Shown: positions 33,544 through 41,407 of the stretch, one piece after another
Layout of the letters: each line of letters starts with the position of its first letter
Position numbering within the stretch: position 1 is the first letter of the stretch
NCBI RefSeq assembly: GCF_009707545.1
Contig: NZ_WLYK01000001.1
Coordinates: 1,240,001 to 1,304,000, forward strand
Direction: 5' to 3'
Length of the DNA stretch: 64,000 nt
Origin: Nakamurella alba
GTDB lineage: Bacteria; Actinomycetota; Actinomycetes; Mycobacteriales; Nakamurellaceae
Notes under the pieces: model-generated
The model's database searches: none
Told to the model about the DNA's origin: nothing
Seen by the model: the letters and a program-made list of their open reading frames with translations, nothing else
Program-made: the position numbers and the translations under genes

Positions 33544-35187
33544 TCAGACCGAGGTCCGGCGCCGCAGCCGCGGTGCCTCGGTGATGGAGGCCGCGGCCAG
33601 TTCGGCGGCGATCCGCTCGCGCAGCTTCGCCTTCTGGATCTTGGTGCCGGACATCGGCCAGTCGTCGACGAACCGCACGTAGCGCGGCACCTTGAAGGTG
33701 GCCATCCGGTCCAGGCAGTAGGCGATCACGGCGGCCTCCTCCAGCACGCCGCCGGGGGAGAGTTGGACGAAAGCCGCTGCCACCTCGCCGTAGTGGGCGT
33801 CGGGCGCGGCCACCACCTGCACCAGTGCGGCCTCCGGCAGGGCCGCGACGGTGTCCTCGATCTCGGCCGCAGCGACGTTCTCGCCGCCGATCTTGAGCAT
33901 GTCGCCGAGCCGGCTGTGGAAGCGGAACCGGCCGTCCGGGTCGCGCTCCAGCAGGTCGCCGGAGCGGTACCAGCCGTCGGCGTCGATCCGGTCCGCGGTG
34001 GTCCTCGGGTCGCGGTAGTACCGCAGGAACCGGGACACCCCGCGGAACACGAACTCTCCCGGGGTGAGATCCGGTAGGTCGACGCCGGTCTCGGGATCGA
34101 TGATCTTCGCCTCCATGCCGTCGACCGGTCGGCCGGCCCAGATCGCCCGCACCTCCGCCGGGTCCTCGGCGTGGCCGACGCAGATGAAGCCGGCACCCTC
34201 GGTGCTGCCGGTGCAGGAGATCTGGGTCGCGCCCGGCAACCGGTCCTGCATCGCCCGCATCCGCTCCGGGGTGCCGACGTTGATCACGGTGCGCAGCCGG
34301 GACAGGTCGGTGCCGGCGAAGTCGGGGTGGTTGAGCACCGGCATCCAGATGGTCTCGAAGGCCGGGAAGGCCACCGTGACCCGCTCCGACTCCAGTTGCG
34401 CCAGCGCGGATCCGGCCTCGAAGCGACCGCAGTGCACCATGGTGCCGCCGGCGGCGAGCGAGGCAAAGAGCACGTCGAAGCCGCCGACGTGGAAGAAGGT
34501 GAGCGGGGTCCAGAACCGGTCGCCGGGGACGAGTCCGACCCGGGTGGCGAGCGAGGCGCCTTGCCGGACGATCGAGGTGTGGGTGTGCACGCAGCCGCGC
34601 GGATTCGAGGTGGTGCCCGAGGTGTACAGGATGATGAACTCGTCCTCCGGGCCGACCTGCGCGGTCAGCGCGGCGACGCTTGCGTCCAGCTCGGAGGTGT
34701 CGGCCGCGGCGACCACCGTCTCCCAGTCGGTGAGGCCGGACTCCGAACCGCCGACCGCGACCACCCGGCGCAGCGATGCGGCGGCCGGTACCCGCACCCG
34801 GCTGCCGTCGGTGCCGGCCAGCCCGGGGAACGCCTCGACCAGCTGCTCGACGTGATCGGCACCGGCCAGCAGCAGCCGCATGTCGGAGTGGTCGACGATG
34901 TAGGCGATCTCGCGGGCCCGCAGTCGGTTGTTGATCGGCACCGCGACGGCGCCGATGGACGCGGCACCGAGGATCATTGCCACGACCGGGATGTCGTTCG
35001 GCAGTATGGCGCCGACGTGGTCGCCCGGGCCGATCCCGCAGGCCACGAAGGCGCGGGCGTAGGAGCGGCTGAGGTCGATGAGTCCGGTGACGGTCCAGCG
35101 GCCGGTGGGGAAGGCGAGTGCCTCGTGGTCGTCGGCGGCGGCGAGGTCGAGCAGGGCGGGGACGGACAGACCTTCGGGTGCGATCAT
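33544..35187 (-). CDS. Acyl-CoA ligase (ANL superfamily), paralogue 2
   Basis: A 547-residue AMP-forming ligase. It has the P-loop IILYTSGTTSNPRGCVHTH (Arg at the usual Lys of PKG), CTGSTEGAGF, the hinge HSRLGDMLKIGGENVA and the A10 lysine in SGTKIQK. It shares the WPMSGTKI...ITEAPR C-terminus with the ligases at 20329 and 37534. ATG 35187 is chosen because AGGAAG is six bases upstream; a TTG two codons earlier abuts that site. It follows the acyl-CoA dehydrogenase by 72 bases and is tightly linked to TetR 2. Confidence 0.89.
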   Translation of the reverse strand: MIAPEGLSVPALLDLAAADDHEALAFPTGRWTVTGLIDLSRSYARAFVACGIGPGDHVGAILPNDIPVVAMILGAASIGAVAVPINNRLRAREIAYIVDHSDMRLLLAGADHVEQLVEAFPGLAGTDGSRVRVPAAASLRRVVAVGGSESGLTDWETVVAAADTSELDASVAALTAQVGPEDEFIILYTSGTTSNPRGCVHTHTSIVRQGASLATRVGLVPGDRFWTPLTFFHVGGFDVLFASLAAGGTMVHCGRFEAGSALAQLESERVTVAFPAFETIWMPVLNHPDFAGTDLSRLRTVINVGTPERMRAMQDRLPGATQISCTGSTEGAGFICVGHAEDPAEVRAIWAGRPVDGMEAKIIDPETGVDLPDLTPGEFVFRGVSRFLRYYRDPRTTADRIDADGWYRSGDLLERDPDGRFRFHSRLGDMLKIGGENVAAAEIEDTVAALPEAALVQVVAAPDAHYGEVAAAFVQLSPGGVLEEAAVIAYCLDRMATFKVPRYVRFVDDWPMSGTKIQKAKLRERIAAELAAASITEAPRLRRRTSV

Positions 35188-35259
35188 CGGCAACTTCCTG
35201 ACACGTCGTCGTGGTGGCTGGTGCTGGTGTTCGTGCGGGGTGTTCGCGGGTGCTGCCCG

Positions 35260-36447
35260 TCAGAACGAACGGGGGAGGCCGAGATTCTCCCCGATGTAGT
35301 TGCGGGCCATCTCGTTGGTGATGGGCCCGATGCGGTACAGCCGGGCGTCCCGCCAGTAGCGCTGCATGTTGTACTCCTGCGCGTAGCCGTAGCCGCCGAG
35401 GATCTGGATCCCCTGGTCGGCGGCCTCGACCGCGTATTCCGAGGCCAGGCACTTGGCCATGGTCGCCTCCACCCCGCACGGCCGGCCCTGCTGCTCCAGC
35501 CAGGCGGCGCGGTGGGTGTGCAGGGTCGCGGTGTCCAGCTTCATCGCCATGTCTGCGATCGAGTGCTGGATGCTCTGCATCTGGCCGATCGGCCGGCCGA
35601 AGGCGTGGCGCTGGCCGGCGTACTCCAGGGCGTCCTCCAGCACCGCGCGCAGGATGCCGGTGCACATGGCGGCGACCATGATGCGTTCGCTGTTGAGCGA
35701 TCCGGTGATCTGCCGCCAGCCCTGGTCGACCTCGCCGAGCAGGTCCTCGGCCGGCACGAAGACGTCGTCGAAGGACACCTCGCAGGAGCCGAGCGAGCGC
35801 ATGCCGATCTTCGGGATCGGGGTGGCGGTGAGGCCGGAGGAGTCGCGCCGGACCAGGAAGACCGACAGGCCGCGGGAGGGCTTGTCGGACGGGCTGGTCC
35901 GGACGGTGACCATGATCCGGTCCGCGACGTGCGCGGTGGTGGACCAGATCTTGTTGCCGCGCAACAGGTACCCGCCCTCGACCGGGGTGGCGGTGGAGCG
36001 CATGGCCCGCAGCACGTCGGTGCCGCCGCCGGGCTCGGTGAGGGCGAAGGCGAACCGCATGGTGCCGTCGGCGATCCTCGGCAGGTATTCGGCGCGCTGC
36101 TCCGGGGTGCCGTGGGCGAGCACGGCGTGCGCGGCGGACCAGACGTTGATCCCCCACAGCCAGGCCAGACCGGCCAGCGAGCGGGACAGCTCCTCGCAGA
36201 CGATGACCTGGTCGATGATGTCGCCGCCCTGGCCGCCGTACTCCTCGGGGATGCCGATGCCGTTGAGCCCGGCGGCGGCGATGGCGGCGGCCAGATCGGC
36301 CGGGAACTCCTCGCTCGCCTCAAGGTCTCGCGCCTTGAGCTTCGGGCACTCCCGGTCGACGAAGTCGCGGACCATCTGCCGCAGCATCTGCTGCTCGGGG
36401 GTCGGGTCGAACCACATGCCGGTGGTGGGTGCTGCGGTGACGGTCAT
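35260..36447 (-). CDS. Acyl-CoA dehydrogenase with relocated catalytic Glu
   Basis: A 395-residue acyl-CoA dehydrogenase. FAD-binding (FALTEPGGGTD, NKIWSTTAHVADRIMV), substrate-loop and C-terminal (ILGGYGYAQEYNMQRYWRDAR) motifs are all present. At the usual base position, the Glu of Y-E-G-T in most members, it reads YRIGPITNEM, with Pro375. A Glu instead occurs at residue 254 (LNSERIMVAA), the helix-G position used by isovaleryl-CoA and long-chain acyl-CoA dehydrogenases. A branched or bulky substrate is suggested. ATG 36447 has AGGAG upstream and overlaps the LLM stop (ATGA). Confidence 0.9.
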   Translation of the reverse strand: MTVTAAPTTGMWFDPTPEQQMLRQMVRDFVDRECPKLKARDLEASEEFPADLAAAIAAAGLNGIGIPEEYGGQGGDIIDQVIVCEELSRSLAGLAWLWGINVWSAAHAVLAHGTPEQRAEYLPRIADGTMRFAFALTEPGGGTDVLRAMRSTATPVEGGYLLRGNKIWSTTAHVADRIMVTVRTSPSDKPSRGLSVFLVRRDSSGLTATPIPKIGMRSLGSCEVSFDDVFVPAEDLLGEVDQGWRQITGSLNSERIMVAAMCTGILRAVLEDALEYAGQRHAFGRPIGQMQSIQHSIADMAMKLDTATLHTHRAAWLEQQGRPCGVEATMAKCLASEYAVEAADQGIQILGGYGYAQEYNMQRYWRDARLYRIGPITNEMARNYIGENLGLPRSF

Positions 36448-37502
36448 CGAGTGGCTCCTGCGTGGGTGACGGGCGCCGGGGCGCCCAGGTCGGCGAGCGG
36501 CCCGATGACCTGCTCGCCCATCATCGCGATGGCGTCGAGGGTCTCGGCGTGGCCGGGGCCGCCGGGCTGGCGCATCCGGATGGCCACGTAGTCCAGTCCG
36601 GCCCGTTCGTGCCAGTCGGTGAGCTCGGCGCGTAGGTCCTCGCCGGTGCCGAAGAGGAAACGCCCGGGAGCGAGCACGTCGGGGGTGAAGTTGGCCCGGT
36701 CGGCGACGTCGTCCACCCACGGCTCGAACTCGCGGTGGTAGACGCCGACGTTGTAGTAGAGCCGGTGCACCGCCATCGCGCCGGGCAGCCAGTGCTGCTC
36801 GCACTCGGCCCGGCTGTTCGCGATCCAGCCGTCCCGGAACGCCGCGACCCGCGGGGTGCGGCCGAGGGTGGCGGCCTGCTCACGGAACCGGGCAGCGAGC
36901 CGGGCCACCACGTCGATGTGCCGCTGCGGGTCGGCCACCCAGACGTCGGCCTGTTCGGCGGCCAGCCGCATGCCCTTCTCGCCGTGCGCGCCCATCCACA
37001 GCTCGGGCGGGATCCCGTCGTAGGGCAGCGGTGTCACCTGGCCGGCCCAGTGGCCGAACTCGCCGTCGATGTCGAACGGCTCGCCCGACCAGCAGGCCCG
37101 GATCACCTCGAGGTACTCCCGGGTCATCCGGAAGCGCGCGGGCCGGTCGACGCCGTAGAGCCGGAAGTCGGCGGGCACGTGTGCACTGCCGATGCCGAGC
37201 AGGGCGCGGCCGCGGGTGAGGTGGCCGAGCATCAGCGCGTCCTCGGCGAGCCGCACCGGGTGGTGCAGCGGGCCGGCGACGACGGCCTGGCCCACCCGGA
37301 TCCGCCGGGTGCCGGCCACCAGGTTGGCGCCGACCAGCAGCGGGGACACCACGCCGCCGGCCCGGGTGGAGTGGAACTCCGGCAGGAAGAACGCGTCGAA
37401 GCCGGCCGCGTCGGCGGCCCTGACCTCGGCCCGCAGCTGCTCCAGGTGTTCGTCCAGCGGGGTGCCCGCGGACTGTATCGGCAGGACGATGCCGAAACGC
37501 AT
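36444..37502 (-). CDS. LLM-class flavin/F420-dependent oxidoreductase
   Basis: A 352-residue luciferase-like TIM-barrel oxidoreductase. Family features are RFGIVLPIQSAGT, FLPEFHSTRAGG, HHPVRLAEDALMLGHLTRGR, LGIGSAHVPADFRLYGV and WMGAHGEKGMRLAAEQADVWV. It is distinct from the two LLM proteins at 12950 and 15462 and closer to alkanal-monooxygenase-like members. FMN versus F420 use cannot be decided. AAGGAGA precedes ATG 37502. It lies between an acyl-CoA ligase and the acyl-CoA dehydrogenase, so the substrate may be a CoA thioester or its free acid. Confidence 0.87.
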   Translation of the reverse strand: MRFGIVLPIQSAGTPLDEHLEQLRAEVRAADAAGFDAFFLPEFHSTRAGGVVSPLLVGANLVAGTRRIRVGQAVVAGPLHHPVRLAEDALMLGHLTRGRALLGIGSAHVPADFRLYGVDRPARFRMTREYLEVIRACWSGEPFDIDGEFGHWAGQVTPLPYDGIPPELWMGAHGEKGMRLAAEQADVWVADPQRHIDVVARLAARFREQAATLGRTPRVAAFRDGWIANSRAECEQHWLPGAMAVHRLYYNVGVYHREFEPWVDDVADRANFTPDVLAPGRFLFGTGEDLRAELTDWHERAGLDYVAIRMRQPGGPGHAETLDAIAMMGEQVIGPLADLGAPAPVTHAGATR

Positions 37503-37533
37503 GGCTCTCCTTCTCGTCTCAGGCTTGGTGGTA

Positions 37534-39228
37534 TCAGGCTCTGGTCGGTGTCGACGGGGTGCTGATCCGCGGCGCCTCGGTGATGCCGGCGGCGCGCAGC
37601 TCGTCGGCGATCCGCTCACGGAGTTCGACCTTGCGGATCTTGGTGCCCGACATCGGCCACTCCCGGACGAATCTCACGTAGCGGGGCACCCGGTAGGTGG
37701 CGATCCGGCCGACGCAGTGGTCGATCAGCTCCTGCTCGGTGACCTCGGCGCCCGGCACGGTCTGCACGAAAGCGGCGGGCACCTCGCCGTAGTAGGCGTC
37801 CGGGGCGGCGACCACCGCGACCAGGGCAACGGCGGGGTGGTCGATCAGGTGGCCCTCGACCTCCGCCGCTGCGACGTTCTCACCACCCACCTTGAGCATG
37901 TCCTTGATCCGGGACAAGAAGGTCAGCCGGCCGTCGGCGTCCAGCACCACCCGGTCGCCGGAGTGGTACCAGCCGCCCTCGTCGACCGCGGCGGCGGTGA
38001 GCTGCGGGTCGCGGAAGTAGCCGTCGAAGGCGCCGGGGCCGCGGAACAGCAGTTCGCCCGGGGTGCCGGTGGGGAGGTCGGCGCCGGTGTCCGGGTCGAT
38101 CACCCGGACCTCCATGCCGGGCATCGGGTGACCGCCGGTGGTCATCGCGTGCTCCGGGTCGTCGTCCAGCCGGTTCAGCGAGAGGAAGGCGCAGGACTCG
38201 GTCATCGCGACGCAGGACACGTGGGTGACGCCGGGCAGCCGGGATGCCATGACGCGCAAACGTTCCGGCACGCCGACCGCCATCACCACCCGGATCCGGG
38301 AGAGGTCGTGGTCGGCGAAGTCCGGGCGGTCCAGTACCGGCATCCAGATGGTCTCGAACGCTGCGAGGGCGATGGTGACCCGCTCGGCCTCCAGGTACGG
38401 CAGGGTGGTCAGTGGGTCGAAGAACCCCGGGTGGACGAACGGCGCGCCGGCCGCGATGCTGCTGAACATGAAGGTGAGCCCGCCGCCGTGGAAGAGCGGG
38501 ATCGCGGTCCAGACCCGGTCGTCCGCGGTGAGCCGCAGCCGGGTGCCGATGCCCTGCGCGGTGCGCACCACCGCCTCGTGACTGAGCAGCGCGCCCTTCG
38601 GGGCCGAGGTGGTGCCGGAGGTGTAGACCATCAGCGCCGGGTCGCGGACCTTCACCCCGGCCCGACGGGTGTCCAGAGTGACGATATCGATCGTCTCGCC
38701 GGCCGCCTCGAACTCCTCCGTGGACAGCGCGGCCCAGGAGGTGTCACCCGGCGTCGCGCCGAGTACTACCACGGTCTCCAGCTCCGGCGCGCCGGACAGC
38801 CGGCCCGCCGTCGGCGGGAAGGTGGCGGTCAGCAGCGAGACGAAGTCCGGGGTGCCGGGGGCGGCGACAGCGGTGACCAGCACCCGCATCCCGGAGTGCA
38901 CGACGATCTGCTCGAGCTCGACCTGCTTGAAGCGCGCGTTGACCGGGACCGCGATCGCGCCGATCCGGGCCGTGGCGAACAGGCCGGCGACCAGGTCGGC
39001 GGAAGCGGGCAGCAACAGCCCGACGCGATCCCCGCGCCGCACGCCGAGGGCGAGCAGGCCGCGGGCCCAGCGATCGGCCCGCTCGTCGAGATCACGGTAG
39101 CTGCAGCGGTGGTCGGGGAAGACGAGCGCCTCGCCGGCGGGATCCGCAGCCGCGCGCCGGCCCAGCATGTCGCCCACGGTGGTGACGGCGATCCAGCCGT
39201 TCTCCGCGGCCTGCGGGACACTCGGCAT
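37534..39228 (-). CDS. Acyl-CoA ligase (ANL superfamily), paralogue 3
   Basis: A 564-residue AMP-forming ligase. It has the P-loop LMVYTSGTTSAPKGALLSH, the substrate-pocket segment FETIWMPVLDRPDF (shared almost exactly with the other two paralogues), VAMTESCAF, the hinge FLSRIKDMLKVGGENVA and the A10 lysine SGTKIRK. The C-terminus again carries WPMSGTKI...ITEAPR. ATG 39228 has GGGAGG upstream. It is the first gene of the leftward operon ligase, LLM, acyl-CoA dehydrogenase, ligase, TetR 2, behind the operator at 39313. Confidence 0.9.
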   Translation of the reverse strand: MPSVPQAAENGWIAVTTVGDMLGRRAAADPAGEALVFPDHRCSYRDLDERADRWARGLLALGVRRGDRVGLLLPASADLVAGLFATARIGAIAVPVNARFKQVELEQIVVHSGMRVLVTAVAAPGTPDFVSLLTATFPPTAGRLSGAPELETVVVLGATPGDTSWAALSTEEFEAAGETIDIVTLDTRRAGVKVRDPALMVYTSGTTSAPKGALLSHEAVVRTAQGIGTRLRLTADDRVWTAIPLFHGGGLTFMFSSIAAGAPFVHPGFFDPLTTLPYLEAERVTIALAAFETIWMPVLDRPDFADHDLSRIRVVMAVGVPERLRVMASRLPGVTHVSCVAMTESCAFLSLNRLDDDPEHAMTTGGHPMPGMEVRVIDPDTGADLPTGTPGELLFRGPGAFDGYFRDPQLTAAAVDEGGWYHSGDRVVLDADGRLTFLSRIKDMLKVGGENVAAAEVEGHLIDHPAVALVAVVAAPDAYYGEVPAAFVQTVPGAEVTEQELIDHCVGRIATYRVPRYVRFVREWPMSGTKIRKVELRERIADELRAAGITEAPRISTPSTPTRA

Positions 39229-39312
39229 GACGGACACCTCCCGGCTGACGGTTCGCGCGTCGTCGTCACGGACGACGCCCGTCTGTTCGACTCTAGGGTC
39301 TGCGAGCACTTT

Positions 39313-39332
39313 TGACAAACGATCGGTTGGTG
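39313..39332. promoter_or_regulatory. TetR-type operator, 20-bp layout
   Basis: TGACAAACGATCGGTTGGTG keeps the right arm and most inner positions of the 20-bp layout, but has two mismatches in the left TACCA arm. A plus-strand -10-like TGGAAT follows, pointing to the VOC gene at 39385. The leftward five-gene operon starts 84 bases away. Confidence 0.65.
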
Positions 39333-39384
39333 GAATGCTGGTCGTCGGTCGGGTGCTGTCGGTGCTGCGCGATGGAGGTCGGAG

Positions 39385-39837
39385 ATGCACGAGGCGGGTG
39401 TGGCGGGGTTCTTCCACGTCGGGGTGACGGTGTGGGACATGGAGGAGTCGCTGCGGTTCTACCGGGACGGGTTGGGGATGACCGTGCTGAGCGACGGGAT
39501 CCGGCCCGGCCCCGCTGTCGAGCCGGTGACCGGCGTGCTGCCGACCGACCTGCGCTCGGTGTTCCTGACGGTGCCCGGGAGCTCGACCCAGGTCGAGCTG
39601 TTCGAGTACCGCGGGGTGGACCGGGCCCGCTCGACACTGCGGCCGTGCGATGTCGGGTTCGCCCACATGTGCCTGCACATCGAAGATGTCGTGGCCATGC
39701 ACGCCCGCATGGTGGAGCTCGGATACGGCTCGATCCGGCCGCCGTTCGTGGTCGAGGTGGGCCCGCACGCCGGTGCGGTCGCGGTGTACCTGCTCGACCC
39801 GAACGGCTTCTCGGTGGAGCTGTTCCAGGCTGCCTGA
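39385..39837 (+). CDS. VOC-family (glyoxalase-like) protein
   Basis: A 150-residue vicinal-oxygen-chelate protein of two modules. Metal-ligand candidates are His in FFHVGVTV, Glu in QVELFEYR, His in CLHIEDV and Glu in FSVELFQ, which is the complete four-ligand set of glyoxalase or dioxygenase-type members. It could be a lyase, epimerase or ring-cleaving dioxygenase. GGAGGTCGG gives a good ribosome-binding site for ATG 39385. It is divergent from the ligase operon across the operator at 39313 and convergent with the SDR at 39861. Confidence 0.84.
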   Translation: MHEAGVAGFFHVGVTVWDMEESLRFYRDGLGMTVLSDGIRPGPAVEPVTGVLPTDLRSVFLTVPGSSTQVELFEYRGVDRARSTLRPCDVGFAHMCLHIEDVVAMHARMVELGYGSIRPPFVVEVGPHAGAVAVYLLDPNGFSVELFQAA

Positions 39838-39860
39838 GTTGCGTCGGGTGCGCTACTTGT

Positions 39861-40634
39861 TCAGACGTGGTCCGGGCGGCGGACGGCGTCCCCGCCGCCG
39901 TCGGCGAACAGGTTCTGCCCGGTGACGAAGGAGTTCTCCGGTGAGCTGAGCCAGCCGATGACGGTACCGATCTGGGCGGCGGCGACCGGGCCGTGCAGCG
40001 GCATCGGCACCCGGGCGAAGATCTGCGCGCGCAGTTCCGGGTCCTCGAGCTGCTCCCGGATCATCGGGGTGTCCACCATGCCGGGGCCGACGCCGTTGAG
40101 GGTGATGCCGGCACCTGCCCACTCGTCCAGCACCGCGGTTCGCCGGATCCATTGCACCAGTGAGTACTTCGAGGTGGAGTAGATGCCCGCCTCCTTGCCG
40201 CGGGTGACCGCCTCCTCGGCCTGGGCGATCGCGGTCTCCTCGTCACCGGCGGCGCAGGCCTCGGCGACCCGGCGCAGCGGCGGGTAGGTGGCGGCGAAGG
40301 AGGTGACGGCGACCGCCCGCGGTGCCGCGCTGCGGGCGAGCAGCGGTCGCAGGCCGTCCAGCAGTGCCACGGTGCCGAAGTAGTTGATCCGCAGGGTGAG
40401 CGGGATCGGTGCGGAGATGCCGGCGCAGGCCACCACGACGTCGATGGCGTCGGTGCGACCGGTGACGCCGTTGACGGCGGCGCTGCGCCCCTCCGGCGTG
40501 GACAGGTCGACGCAGAGGTCGGCGTCCTTCAGGTCGATGCCGATGACGGTGTCCCCGGCGGCGGTGTGGGCGGCGGCCACGGCGGCCCCGATCCCGGAGG
40601 CGCTGCCGGTCACGACGACGGTACGGGCGGTCAT
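39861..40634 (-). CDS. 3-alpha-hydroxysteroid dehydrogenase/carbonyl reductase-like SDR
   Basis: A 257-residue SDR resembling the Comamonas 3-alpha-HSD/carbonyl reductase group rather than FabG types. Shared features are the short early region with GIDLKDADLCVDLSTPEGR, VVVACAGIS, RINYFGTVALLDGLRPLL, a Ser-Phe (VAVTSFAA) active-site strand, the YSTSK catalytic pair and the ending DGGGDAVRRP. The cofactor motif is TGSASGIG. Such enzymes oxidise secondary alcohols on cyclic substrates. ATG 40634 overlaps the stop of the IpdB-like gene (ATGA); order is IpdA-like, IpdB-like, SDR behind the operator at 42230. Confidence 0.86.
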   Translation of the reverse strand: MTARTVVVTGSASGIGAAVAAAHTAAGDTVIGIDLKDADLCVDLSTPEGRSAAVNGVTGRTDAIDVVVACAGISAPIPLTLRINYFGTVALLDGLRPLLARSAAPRAVAVTSFAATYPPLRRVAEACAAGDEETAIAQAEEAVTRGKEAGIYSTSKYSLVQWIRRTAVLDEWAGAGITLNGVGPGMVDTPMIREQLEDPELRAQIFARVPMPLHGPVAAAQIGTVIGWLSSPENSFVTGQNLFADGGGDAVRRPDHV

Positions 40635-41407
40635 CTGGTGGTCTCCTGTGCGGTGAGTGCCTGCAGTCGGGCCCGGGCGGCGGGCCTGCCGTCGCGCGAC
40701 TCGAGGTCGCGCAGGTGGTGCCGGTCGATCGCGGTGTCCAGCAGTTGTCGCGCCTCGGCCGTGAGGTCTGGTGCCGTGTCAGGGATTCCGGTGAAGTCGA
40801 AGCCGGTGGCGGCCCGGACCTGGTCGAGGTCATGGCCCGGCTGCAGGGCGATGATCCGGGCGCGGTCCGGGCCCACTGCGAACTCGGCGGCCTCGGTGAC
40901 GACCCGGGTGACCCGGCCGGCGGCGCCGGTGACGTGGTGGACCTTCGCCGGCAGGAACCTCTTCGAGTGCCCGATCCGATAGGCGACGAGCCGGCCGACC
41001 AGGACTGCCACGTCCGGCAGGGCGAGGGCGCCGGGCAGTCGGCGGTCGGTGCCGTCCGGCGCACGCACCCGGGTGGTGTTGAGCGCGCCGGTGCCGTCCA
41101 CCTCGGCGGGGGAGACGAACTGCAGGGTGATCCCGCCGCGGCCGATCAGGTCGAGTACCTCGGTGTGGCCGAGCACCGCCGTTGCCTGCCGCGGGATGTA
41201 GGTGGGATCGACCATGCTGACGGCGATGTCGTGCAGCGGCGGTTGCACGGCGGAGGAGGCGATCAGGGTCAGGTCGGGGACCAGGAGTTCGCGGGCGAGC
41301 AGCCCGGCGGCCAGGGCGATCGGGGTGCCGACGCCGACCACCAGCACGTCGCCCGGCCGGCACTGCCGGGCCAGGCTCCAGATCACCGCGTCGGCGGGGC
41401 CGGTCAT
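40631..41407 (-). CDS. IpdB-like CoA-transferase-fold subunit
   Basis: A 258-residue family I CoA-transferase beta-type subunit. It resembles IpdB of actinobacterial steroid-ring degradation, including HPG-like IALQPGHDLDQVRAATGF, the HHVTGAAGRVTRVVTE stretch and a C-terminal LRDLESRDGR. IpdAB is known to open a ring hydrolytically (C-C cleavage of a beta-dicarbonyl CoA) rather than transfer CoA. With the alpha-type partner immediately upstream (ATGA overlap), a similar ring-opening step can be proposed here. No steroid-specific gene such as kshA, hsaC or kstD is visible, so the substrate need not be a steroid. Confidence 0.8.
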   Translation of the reverse strand: MTGPADAVIWSLARQCRPGDVLVVGVGTPIALAAGLLARELLVPDLTLIASSAVQPPLHDIAVSMVDPTYIPRQATAVLGHTEVLDLIGRGGITLQFVSPAEVDGTGALNTTRVRAPDGTDRRLPGALALPDVAVLVGRLVAYRIGHSKRFLPAKVHHVTGAAGRVTRVVTEAAEFAVGPDRARIIALQPGHDLDQVRAATGFDFTGIPDTAPDLTAEARQLLDTAIDRHHLRDLESRDGRPAARARLQALTAQETTR

